Shown here piece after piece: positions 55,760 through 64,000 of a stretch of 64,000 nucleotides of DNA. The notes under the pieces are model-generated. The model saw only the letters and a list, made by a program, of their open reading frames with translations. It had not been told where the DNA came from and made no database searches. A program made the translations under genes and the position numbers. The stretch spans positions 4,154,001 to 4,218,000 of the forward strand of contig JBBCGH010000001.1 of NCBI GenBank assembly GCA_037200445.1, given 5' to 3'. Each line of letters opens with the position of its first letter. Positions within the stretch are counted from its first letter, which is position 1. Origin of the DNA: Alphaproteobacteria bacterium (GTDB lineage Bacteria > Pseudomonadota > Alphaproteobacteria > Rhizobiales > Xanthobacteraceae).

Positions 55760-56058
55760 TCGGGAATGTGCTCTTGCCATCGCTTGGGGTGGCGGCGGCC
55801 GTGTGTGCAGGCGACGACAATAATTTCGTCCTCGGTCACGCGATAGAAAAGTCCGTATCCAAAGCGTCGCAGCGGCGCCCGGCGCGCTTCGCCGATGACC
55901 CGCTGATATTGAAACGGATTTTCCCGAACGCGTTGGAGCGTCCGATCGACCACCCGCCAAAATCTTGCAGCAGAGCGCGGGCTTTGTTCCTCAAGCCAAG
56001 CTGCGGCGGCATCAATGTCAGTTTTAGCCGCCGGGCGGAGGACAACCCGCCGCGTCAT
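55756..56058 (-). CDS. RelE/ParE-family toxin
   Basis: A 100-residue toxin with the RelE/ParE fold: [38 protein letters not shown] and [20 protein letters not shown], ending HGRRHPKRW. It could inhibit translation (RelE) or gyrase (ParE); the [15 protein letters not shown] style favours ParE. The start overlaps the antitoxin stop and its own stop overlaps the murB start, all by ATGA. It therefore sits as an internal cistron of the mur operon. Confidence 0.88.
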   Translation of the reverse strand: MTRRVVLRPAAKTDIDAAAAWLEEQSPRSAARFWRVVDRTLQRVRENPFQYQRVIGEARRAPLRRFGYGLFYRVTEDEIIVVACTHGRRHPKRWQEHIPE

Positions 56059-56279
56059 CCGTACTTGGCTCGTAGCTCTTCTCGCACGATCTCCCACGGA
56101 ATCGCCGAGCCGGGATCGCGCTCATGTTCGGCCATTCGGCGCTCGATTTCAGCCTTTTGTTCGTCTGTCAGCTCGAACTCGTCGTCGGCCTCCGGAACGC
56201 TTTCGATGAGGTCGTATCCGAGCTCAAGCCGTTCCTCGGGCGTCAACTCCATGGCCTGATCGCGAAGAGTTTTGTTCAT
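56055..56279 (-). CDS. Addiction-module antitoxin (TIGR02574 type)
   Basis: A 74-residue acidic protein of the addiction-module component family: MNKTLRDQAMELTPEERLEL at the start, then DLIESVPEADDEFELTDEQ and ERRMAEHERDPGSAIPWEIV, the usual C-terminal box. It is expected to bind and neutralise the downstream toxin. The ATG at 56279 is chosen; one at 56285 would add two residues. It lies about 37 bp after murC on the same strand. Confidence 0.88.
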   Translation of the reverse strand: MNKTLRDQAMELTPEERLELGYDLIESVPEADDEFELTDEQKAEIERRMAEHERDPGSAIPWEIVREELRAKYG

Positions 56280-56316
56280 GCGCATAGGATAGTCGCGGGA
56301 CCGCTTCCCCGCAACA

Positions 56317-57714
56317 TCACCCAAGCGCCTTCAGCTCGCCCGGCAGCGCGTAGGCCCATTGCGTGATCGAGCCTGCCCCGAGGCACACCACATAGTCGCC
56401 GGGCCTGGCGAGCTCCTTCACCATGCCGGCGAGCTTGCCCTGATCGGCAAGCGGCATCACGTTGCGGTGGCCGCGCGCGCGCAGCGCCGCGACCAGATGA
56501 TCGCGGTCGACGCCCTCGATCGGCGCTTCGCCCGCCGCGTAGACGTCGGCGACGATCACCGCGTCGGCGTCGTTGAAGCAGGTCGAGAACGGCTCGAACA
56601 GCGATTGCAACCGCGTGTAGCGATGCGGCTGCATGACGGCGATCACCTGGCCCCTGGTCGATTCGCGCGCGGCGCGCAGCACCGCGGCGATCTCCACCGG
56701 ATGATGGCCGTAGTCGTCGATGATGGTCGCACCGTTCCAGTCGCCGACGCGGGTGAAGCGCCGCTTCACGCCGCCGAAGCCCGCGAGTGCCTTGCGGATC
56801 GCATCGTCCGGAATGCCGAGCTCATGCGCGACCGCGATCGCCGAGGTGGCGTTGAGCGCGTTATGCCGGCCCGGCATCGGCAGCACGAGATCGGAGATGG
56901 TATGCACCACCTCGCCGGCGCGGTTGCGGAAGGCGACCGAGAAACGCGAGCTGCCGTCGACGTGGTCGAGCCCCGAGAGCCGCACATCGGCCTGCGGATT
57001 CTCGCCATAGGTGATGACGCGGCGGTCCTCGACGCGCCCGACGAGGCGCTGCACGATCGGATGGTCGGTGCACATCACGGCGAAGCCGTAGAACGGCACG
57101 TTCTCGATAAAGGCCAGAAACGCGTCCTGCACGGCCGCGAAGGTCTTGAAGTGGTCGAGGTGCTCGGCATCGACGTTGGTCACGATCGCGATGTCGGCCG
57201 GCAGCTTGAGAAAGGTGCCGTCGGACTCGTCGGCCTCGACCACCATCCAGTCGCCGGCGCCGAGCCGCGCGTTGGTGCCGTAGGCGTTGATGATGCCGCC
57301 GTTGATGACGGTCGGGTCGAAATCGCCGAGCAGCGCCGCCACCATCGAGGTGGTGGTGGTCTTGCCGTGCGTGCCGGCGATCGCGACGCAACGCTTGAGC
57401 CGCATCAGTTCGGCGAGCATCTCGGCGCGCCGCACCACCGGCAGGCGTTTGGCGCGCGCCGCCGCCAGCTCTGCGTTGTCGCGCTTGATCGCGGTCGACA
57501 CGACCACGACTTCCGCCTCGCCGAGGTTCTCGGCCGCGTGGCCGACCGCGACCTTGGCACCCTTGTCGCGCAGCCGCTTCACATTGGCCGAGTCGGAGGC
57601 GTCCGAGCCCTGCACCGTGTAGCCGAGGTTGATCAGCACCTCGGCGATGCCGCTCATGCCGATGCCGCCAATGCCGACGAAATGGATGGGGCCGAGACCC
57701 GCCGGCAGTTTCAT
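56317..57714 (-). CDS. murC: UDP-N-acetylmuramate--L-alanine ligase
   Basis: A 465-residue Mur ligase adding L-Ala to UDP-MurNAc. It has [17 protein letters not shown] (UDP-binding N-domain), [17 protein letters not shown] (ATP P-loop), [27 protein letters not shown] and [14 protein letters not shown]. The ATG at 57714 (MKLPAGLGP) is the family start; the longer open frame is spurious. It precedes the toxin-antitoxin pair and murB. Confidence 0.96.
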   Translation of the reverse strand: MKLPAGLGPIHFVGIGGIGMSGIAEVLINLGYTVQGSDASDSANVKRLRDKGAKVAVGHAAENLGEAEVVVVSTAIKRDNAELAAARAKRLPVVRRAEMLAELMRLKRCVAIAGTHGKTTTTSMVAALLGDFDPTVINGGIINAYGTNARLGAGDWMVVEADESDGTFLKLPADIAIVTNVDAEHLDHFKTFAAVQDAFLAFIENVPFYGFAVMCTDHPIVQRLVGRVEDRRVITYGENPQADVRLSGLDHVDGSSRFSVAFRNRAGEVVHTISDLVLPMPGRHNALNATSAIAVAHELGIPDDAIRKALAGFGGVKRRFTRVGDWNGATIIDDYGHHPVEIAAVLRAARESTRGQVIAVMQPHRYTRLQSLFEPFSTCFNDADAVIVADVYAAGEAPIEGVDRDHLVAALRARGHRNVMPLADQGKLAGMVKELARPGDYVVCLGAGSITQWAYALPGELKALG

Positions 57715-57802
57715 AAAAATTGTTCCTCTCGTGTCCCGGAGGTGGCGCAGCGCGTTGCGGTGCGACGCAGATCCGGTACCGCCAAACTGTGTCCTCAACG
57801 AT

Positions 57803-57845
57803 CCCGGGTCAGCAGCGCATCATTTCATGCTGCGCTGCGCCCGGG
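57803..57845. repeat. Hairpin between murG and murC
   Basis: CCCGGGTCAGCAGCGCA and TGCGCTGCGCCCGGG form a stem with inverted 6-bp and 8-bp blocks around a loop of 11 nt. It lies in the 137-bp murG-murC gap. A related GTCCCGGA/TCCGG motif pair lies at 57734-57775. Probably a dispersed repeat that could also lower read-through. Confidence 0.6.
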
Positions 57846-57851
57846 AAACAG

Positions 57852-58966
57852 TCAGCGCGGTACCACACCCGCCACGCGCAACACCAGATCGGCGAGCCGC
57901 TCAGCGGCATCGAGCGCGCCGGCCGACTTCGCGCCGGCCGCCATGGCTGACAGCTTGCCGGCATCGGCGGCATCGGCGGCAAGGGCGGCGATCTCGGCGG
58001 CGAGCCGGGCCGGCGTGAAATCGTCCTGCTTCAGCACGATCGCGCCGCCGGCATTCGCCAGCACCGTCGCGTTGGCCAACTGGTCCTGGTCCAGCGCATG
58101 CGGCAGCGGTACCAGAATGGACGGGCGGCCGATGGCGGCAAGCTCGGCAACCGTTGAGGCGCCGGAGCGCGACACAATCAAGTGCGATGCCGCGACGCGC
58201 GCTGGCAAGTCCGCAAAGAACGGCGCCACCTCGGCCTTCACCCCGAGCCGTGCGTAAGCATCGCGCACGCGCGCCTCGTCCTCGCCGCGCGCCTGCTGCA
58301 CGATCGAGAGACACGCGCGCAGGTCCGGCGCCAGCGCTTCGATTGCCGGTGGCACCACATCGGCCATCACGCGCGCGCCCTGGCTACCGCCAGTGATCAA
58401 CAGATTGAACGTGCCACCCGCCGCGGGCGCCGCATAGGGCTGTTGCGCAGCTGCCAGCACCATCGGCCGCACCGGGTTGCCGGTGGTCGTCGCCTTGGCG
58501 GCGAGCTTCGGATCGAGCGTCATCCCGGGAAAGCTCGTCGCGATTGCGGTGACGCGCGGGGCGAGCATCCGGTTGGCGCGCCCCATCAAGGCGTTCGCGT
58601 CATGGATCACGGTTGGAATTCTGCGCAGCGTCGCGGCGAGCACCGGCGGCAGCGTCGGATAGCCGCCGAAACCGACCACCGCCGCAGGCCTTATGCGCCG
58701 CAGCAGCAGCAGCGATTTCATCGCTCCGATGCCGAGCGACATGACAGTCTTCGTCATCGAGATCGGATCGCGCCCGCGGATCGTCGCGCTCGGGATCACA
58801 TGCGTGGCGCGCGCCGGAAAATCGTGGCCGTAGCGCGTGGCGCGTTCGTCCGTCGCAAGATCGACGATCACGCCGCGGCGCTTGAGCGCATCCGCCAGGG
58901 CTTCCGCCGGAAACAGATGCCCGCCGGTCCCGCCGGCGGCGAGCAGCACGAGCGGCTCGTCCGCCA

Positions 58967-58967
<1 letters not shown>
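57852..58967 (-). CDS. murG: Lipid II synthase MurG
   Basis: A 371-residue membrane-associated GT-B glycosyltransferase that adds GlcNAc to lipid I. It has LLAAGGTGGHLFPAEALADA (first glycine-rich loop), VVGFGGYPTLPPVLAA, ITGGSQGARVMADVVP and SRSGASTVAELAAIGRPSIL (UDP-sugar binding), plus LVPLPHALDQDQLANA. The ATG overlaps the ftsW stop by one base (TGATG). Confidence 0.96.
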
Positions 58968-60121
<1,154 letters not shown>

Positions 60122-60163
60122 GGGGCAGCTCTCCCGAGAACGGGAATAGTCGTGACTCGCGAT

Positions 60164-60180
60164 GGTTTACGACCGGTTAA
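60164..60180 (-). promoter_or_regulatory. CtrA-like box upstream of ftsW
   Basis: On the minus strand TTAACCGGTCGTAAACC, a TTAA-N7-TAAAC box with one change from the CtrA consensus, 42 bp before the ftsW start and beyond the inserted GIY-YIG element. Confidence 0.6.
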
Positions 60181-60216
60181 CGAGCCCCTCTCCTTCGTCA
60201 TCGCCCGCAAAAGCGC

Positions 60217-60649
60217 CTCTCTATCGTCATCGCCCGCGAAAGCGGGCGACCCAGTAAACACGGAGCTGTATGATTGCGCCGTACGGCTTACCCGGGTTTA
60301 GCGATGGCATTGGAGCGACCCTACTGGGTCTATATCCTGGCCAGCCGGATCGGCGGGACCCTCTACATTGGTGTGACGAACGACCTTGTACGCCGGGTCT
60401 ATGAACATCGTTTCGATCTCGTTCCGGGATTCACGAGCGACTAGGGCGTTCACAAGCTCGTCTACTACGAGCAGCACAGCACCGCGGAGTCAGCAATTCG
60501 CCGCGAAAAGCGGCTGAAGAATTGGAAGCGGGCTTGGAAAATCGCGCTGATCGAGAAGCAAAATCCGAACTGGGACGACCTCTATCCCGTCATCGCAATC
60601 CCCTGAGTGTACTGGGTCGCCCGCTTTCGCGGGCGATGACGATCGAGAG
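60217..60649. mobile_element. Inverted-repeat-bounded element carrying a GIY-YIG gene
   Basis: A unit of about 433 bp. The left end 60217-60256 and right end 60610-60649 are inverted copies over 40 bp with a single mismatch, and 32 bp are perfect. Each end includes the perfect hairpin TCGCCCGC-GAAA-GCGGGCGA and then CCCAGTA. A partial extra copy precedes it (60196-60210), and a solo copy lies at 53276. The only gene inside is a GIY-YIG nuclease. It lies between murD and ftsW. Confidence 0.7.
60304..60606 (+). pseudogene. GIY-YIG nuclease, interrupted by an amber codon
   Basis: A frame of 100 codons from ATG 60304 to TGA 60604-60606. It begins MALERPYWVYILASRIGG and carries the GIY-YIG pattern (YIL ... 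LYIG) with VTNDLVRRVYEH. The second half has VHKLVYYEQHSTAESAIRRE and KRLKNWKRAWKIALIE. Codon 47 is TAG (60442-60444) where relatives usually have Tyr (TAT/TAC), in the GFTxxYGVxxLVYYE box. A single base change can explain the stop. Without suppression the product is cut to 46 residues. Confidence 0.85.
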
Positions 60650-60651
60650 AG

Positions 60652-62049
60652 TCACGCCTTCTCTATTCCCTCGAGCTTCAGCACCGCATCGCGGAAGGCG
60701 GCGCCGCGAATTTCGAAGTTGCGGTACTGGTCGTAGGACGCGCAGGCCGGCGAGAGCAGCACCACCGGCTCCTTCGCCTCCGAGGTGCCGGCATCCCGGG
60801 CCGCCAGCTCGACTGCGCGTTCGAGCGTACCGGCCACGATGAACGGCACCTTGCCCTGCAGCGTGCCGGCGAACTCGCCCGCAGCCTCGCCGATCAGGTA
60901 GGCCTTGCGGATGCGCGGGAAGTAGCCGGAAAGCGCGGTGATGCCTCCGGTCTTGGCCTTGCCGCCCGCGATCCAGAAGATGTCGGTGAAGCTTGCGAGC
61001 GCGCGCGACGCCGCGTCCGCGTTCGTCGCCTTCGAGTCGTTGACGAACAGCACGTTGCCCTTGCGCCCCACCTGCTCCATGCGGTGCGCAAGCCCGGGAA
61101 ACGACACGAGCCCCTTCTGGATCTGTTCGGCGGAGAGGCCGAGTGCGAGTCCGGCCGCCGTCGCGCAGGCCGCGTTCTGCGCATTGTGCGCCCCGCGCAG
61201 CGAGCCGATGCCGCCGATACGCACGACCGCACGCGCGGTGCCGCCGGTGGCGCGCATCACCCGGTCGCCCTCGATATAGAAGCCATTGGAGAGCGGCCGT
61301 CGCACCGAGACGCGCTCGACGCGCTTGCCTCTGCGCTCGATGCGGTCCGCGATCGCCTGGCAGAAGTTGTCGTCGACGCCGACGATCGCGGTGCCGCCGT
61401 TCTGCACGCCTGCGACCAGCCGCTCCTTGATCGCCGCATAGTTCGCGAGCGTGCCGTGGCGGTCGAGGTGGTCTTCGGTGATGTTGAGCAGAATGCCGAT
61501 CGAGGGATCGAGCGTGGGCGCAAGGTCGATCTGGAACGACGAGCACTCGATGACGTGCATGCGCCCTGGCGCCGGCGGCTCGAGGGAGAGGATCGCGGTG
61601 CCGATGTTGCCGCCGAGCTGCGCGTCATAGTTGGCGCTCGCGAACAGGTGCGCGACCAGCGCGGTCGTGGTCGACTTGCCATTGGTCCCGGTGATCGCGA
61701 TGAACGGCGCATTTGGCGCATTGCGGCGCCGCTCGCGGGAGAACAGCTCGATGTCGCCGATCACCTCGACTGCGGCGTTGCGCGCGAGCCCGACGGTCCA
61801 ATGCGGCGCCGGATGAGTGAGCGGCACGCCGGGCGCGAGCACCAGCGCGGCAATCTTGCTCCAGTCGATGCGGCGCAGATCGGATACCGGAATGCCGGCC
61901 GCCCGCGCCTTCTCGACGCTGTCCTCGGTGTCGTCCCAGGCCACCACGTCGGCGCCGCCAGCGATCAGCGCGGTTGCGCTTGCCGTGCCGGATGCGCCGA
62001 GCCCGAACAGCGCGACCTTGCGGCCCGCGAATGTGGTGACGGGGATCAT
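60652..62049 (-). CDS. murD: UDP-N-acetylmuramoylalanine--D-glutamate ligase
   Basis: A 465-residue Mur ligase adding D-Glu. It has [19 protein letters not shown], the ATP P-loop [67 protein letters not shown] and [19 protein letters not shown]. The ATG at 62049 overlaps the mraY TGA (ATGA). The open frame continues upstream only as an out-of-frame reading of mraY. The stop is next to the right end of the GIY-YIG element. Confidence 0.96.
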   Translation of the reverse strand: MIPVTTFAGRKVALFGLGASGTASATALIAGGADVVAWDDTEDSVEKARAAGIPVSDLRRIDWSKIAALVLAPGVPLTHPAPHWTVGLARNAAVEVIGDIELFSRERRRNAPNAPFIAITGTNGKSTTTALVAHLFASANYDAQLGGNIGTAILSLEPPAPGRMHVIECSSFQIDLAPTLDPSIGILLNITEDHLDRHGTLANYAAIKERLVAGVQNGGTAIVGVDDNFCQAIADRIERRGKRVERVSVRRPLSNGFYIEGDRVMRATGGTARAVVRIGGIGSLRGAHNAQNAACATAAGLALGLSAEQIQKGLVSFPGLAHRMEQVGRKGNVLFVNDSKATNADAASRALASFTDIFWIAGGKAKTGGITALSGYFPRIRKAYLIGEAAGEFAGTLQGKVPFIVAGTLERAVELAARDAGTSEAKEPVVLLSPACASYDQYRNFEIRGAAFRDAVLKLEGIEKA

Positions 62050-63131
62050 CGCAGCTTCAGGGTCGAGAGGCCGACGAGCGCGAGCACGATCGAGATGATC
62101 CAGAAGCGGATCACGATCTGCGGCTCGGTCCAGCCCTTCTTCTCGAAATGGTGGTGCAGCGGCGCCATGCGGAACACGCGCTTGCCGGTGAGACGGAACG
62201 AGATTACCTGCACGATCACCGATACGGCTTCGAGCACGAACAGCCCGCCGACGATCGCGAGCGCGAACTCCTGCTTGGTCGCGACCGCAACGGTCCCGAG
62301 CAAGCCGCCGAGCGCGAGCGAACCGGTATCGCCCATGAAGATCGACGCCGGCGGCGCGTTGAACCAGAGGAAGCCAAGCCCCGCGCCGATCACGGCGCCG
62401 CACAGGATCGCGAGCTCGCCGGTGCCCGACACGAAATGCAGTTGCAGGTAATCCGTCAGGAGGGCGTTGCCGACCACATAGGAGAAGACGCCGAAGCAGC
62501 CGGCCGCGATCATCACCGGCCCGATCGCAAGGCCATCGAGGCCGTCGGTCAGGTTCACGGCGTTGCCGGCGCCGACGATGATGAAGATACCGAAGATGAG
62601 AAAGAGCCAGCCAAGATTGACCACAAGCTCCTTGAAAAACGGAATGGTCAACGACGTCGCGAACGGCGGCCGCCCGAGGCTCACCACCGCCCAGCACGCA
62701 CCGAATGCCACAACCGCCTCGATGATCAGGCGCAATCGGCCGGCGAACCCGCTGTGGGTCTGCTTCGTGACCTTCAGATAGTCGTCGTAGAAGCCGACGA
62801 GACCGAAACACAGCGTCACGCCGAGCACGATCCAGACATAGGGATTGGAGGGATTGGCCCACAGGACGGTCGCGACGGTGACGCCCGACAGGATCATCAG
62901 CCCGCCCATCGTGGGTGTGCCGCGCTTCGAAACCAGGTGGGACTCCGGCCCGTCCTCGCGGATCGGCTGGCCCTTGCCCTGGCGCACGCGCAGGTGATCG
63001 ATGATCCACGGTCCGAACAGGAACACGAAGAGCATGGCGGTGAACATCGCGCCGCCGGTCCGCACCGTCAGATAGCGGAAGACGTTGAACACGCCGAGCG
63101 TGCTGGAGAGATCCGCTAGCCAGTAAAGCAT
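62046..63131 (-). CDS. mraY: Phospho-MurNAc-pentapeptide transferase MraY
   Basis: A 361-residue enzyme with ten membrane helices that makes lipid I from UDP-MurNAc-pentapeptide and undecaprenyl phosphate. It has [26 protein letters not shown] (Asp-rich motif), [18 protein letters not shown] (active-site Asp), [20 protein letters not shown] and [14 protein letters not shown]. It is four bp after murF and overlaps murD. Confidence 0.97.
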   Translation of the reverse strand: MLYWLADLSSTLGVFNVFRYLTVRTGGAMFTAMLFVFLFGPWIIDHLRVRQGKGQPIREDGPESHLVSKRGTPTMGGLMILSGVTVATVLWANPSNPYVWIVLGVTLCFGLVGFYDDYLKVTKQTHSGFAGRLRLIIEAVVAFGACWAVVSLGRPPFATSLTIPFFKELVVNLGWLFLIFGIFIIVGAGNAVNLTDGLDGLAIGPVMIAAGCFGVFSYVVGNALLTDYLQLHFVSGTGELAILCGAVIGAGLGFLWFNAPPASIFMGDTGSLALGGLLGTVAVATKQEFALAIVGGLFVLEAVSVIVQVISFRLTGKRVFRMAPLHHHFEKKGWTEPQIVIRFWIISIVLALVGLSTLKLR

Positions 63132-63135
63132 CGTT

Positions 63136-64000
63136 TCAACCTTGCAGCGACTGCTCTTCGGCGCGCGCGTGGCGGCGCTGCAGCGCCTTGACGATCGGTC
63201 CCATGCGCGAGCCGAGCGAGCCCTTGACCATCACGGCGTCGCCCGCGGTGATCGCGGAAAGAATGTCCGGTTCGAGCGCGGCAGAGTTCTCCGCATAGCC
63301 GCCGCGCCGTTCAGAGGGAAGCGCATCCCACAACGATTTCATGAGCGGTCCGGCGCAGTAGACGAGATCGACTGCGTTCGCGCGCACAGCCTCCGACAGC
63401 GCGGCGTGCAGCCGTGCTCCCTCCGGTCCAAGCTCCAGCATGTCGCCGAGCACCGCGATGCGGCGCCCAAGCCCCTGCATCGGCGCCTGCCCGAGCAGCG
63501 CGAGCGCGGCGCGCATCGAGGTCGGGTTGGCGTTGTAGCTCTCGTCGATCAGCAGCACGCTGCCGCCGGGAACGTCGATGGTCATGCGCTGCCCGCGTCC
63601 GGCCGGCGCACGCAAGTCGGCCAGCGACAGCGCCGCAAGCGCCAGATCCGCGCCGAGCAGCTCGCAGGCCGCGAGAATGCCGAGCGAATTATCGACCACG
63701 TGGCGGCCGGGCGCGCCCAGCTTGTAGGTCACGTCATGACCGAAGACCACCGCCTGCACGGTGGAGGTGTCGGCCTGCAACGAGAGCTTCATGAGCCGCG
63801 CGTCGGCGTCCGCGCGCTCGCCGAACGACACGATGCGCTCAATGCCGGCTGCCTGCGCGGCGGATTTCAGACGCGCGAACTGCGGCGTGTCCGCGTTGAT
63901 GACCGCGGCGCCACCGGGCCCGACACCGAGGAAAATCTCGGCCTTCGCATCCGCGATCGCCTCCAGCGTGCCGAAGAACTCCAGGTGCACCGGCGCGATA
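63136..64000 (-). CDS. murF: UDP-MurNAc-tripeptide--D-Ala-D-Ala ligase, 5' part outside window
   Basis: The C-terminal 287 or so residues of MurF, which completes the pentapeptide precursor. It has [20 protein letters not shown], the [13 protein letters not shown] motif, [17 protein letters not shown] and [20 protein letters not shown]. The frame is open to the window edge, so the P-loop half lies beyond. It is first in transcription order of the mur genes here. Confidence 0.95.
   Translation of the reverse strand, partial: IAPVHLEFFGTLEAIADAKAEIFLGVGPGGAAVINADTPQFARLKSAAQAAGIERIVSFGERADADARLMKLSLQADTSTVQAVVFGHDVTYKLGAPGRHVVDNSLGILAACELLGADLALAALSLADLRAPAGRGQRMTIDVPGGSVLLIDESYNANPTSMRAALALLGQAPMQGLGRRIAVLGDMLELGPEGARLHAALSEAVRANAVDLVYCAGPLMKSLWDALPSERRGGYAENSAALEPDILSAITAGDAVMVKGSLGSRMGPIVKALQRRHARAEEQSLQG

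Noticed and set aside
56359-58257. Long plus-strand frame opposite murC and murG.
   Set aside because: Antisense shadow; composition is Arg/His-rich and murC and murG motifs are unambiguous on the other strand.
62050-63009. Upstream extension of the murD frame to 63009.
   Set aside because: It is an out-of-frame reading of mraY; murD has a canonical start overlapping the mraY stop.

Overview
GC-rich alphaproteobacterial chromosome, most likely Rhizobiales of the Bradyrhizobium / Rhodopseudomonas / Pseudolabrys type. This rests on the ftsZ-lpxC-bamD-recN-ligA and murF-mraY-murD-ftsW-murG-murC-murB-ddl-ftsQ-ftsA gene orders, CtrA-like sites at division genes, families such as DUF4169, DUF3597 and DUF1194, and several dispersed palindromic repeats of a kind common in that group. 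No rRNA, tRNA, integrase, classical transposase or CRISPR array was seen.

Region 1 (1-26.7 kb) is mostly housekeeping and small stress or envelope genes: the 3' part of fumC, DUF4169 and ribbon-helix-helix proteins, a large AsmA-like protein, a D-lactate dehydrogenase-type FAD enzyme, mddA (methanethiol to dimethyl sulfide), a hotdog thioesterase, a VapBC module with a visible operator, a UvrD/PcrA helicase, a cold-shock protein, small membrane and glycine-rich proteins, two related orphan ParA ATPases (one behind a consensus CtrA box, one translationally coupled to a DUF1194 VWA protein), an L,D-transpeptidase, a subtilisin-like protease, a SET-domain protein, prmA, aminopeptidase P and a Bcr/CflA-type MFS transporter.

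Region 2 (26.8-64 kb) is the division and cell-wall (dcw) cluster on the minus strand. Read in transcription order it runs murF, mraY, murD, ftsW, murG, murC, murB, ddl, ftsQ, ftsA, ftsZ, lpxC, bamD, recN, ligA. It is interrupted repeatedly by accessory DNA: a GIY-YIG nuclease pseudogene bracketed by about 40-bp inverted repeats (murD/ftsW); a toxin-antitoxin pair joined by ATGA overlaps (murC/murB); an isolated pair of gene-transfer-agent packaging genes plus a decayed second terminase end (murB/ddl); a sulfatase and a three-gene histidine kinase / response regulator set (ftsQ/ftsA); a large arylsulfatase and a DUF4344 metallopeptidase (ftsA/ftsZ); and a third sulfatase with a frameshifted outer-membrane channel (bamD/recN).

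How the parts fit: near-identical 17-bp GGT(t)AAC-like direct-repeat boxes lie upstream of ftsZ, ftsA, ftsQ, ftsW and one ParA gene, all facing the minus strand. This suggests cell-cycle (CtrA-type) control is kept although the operon is broken up. The three exported formylglycine-type sulfatases, the channel and the sensor with a substrate-binding-protein-like periplasmic domain look like a sulfate-ester scavenging set dispersed through the cluster. That functional link is inference. Several single-base disruptions (uvrD N-terminus, MFS start, SphA-like channel) could be real decay or assembly indels.
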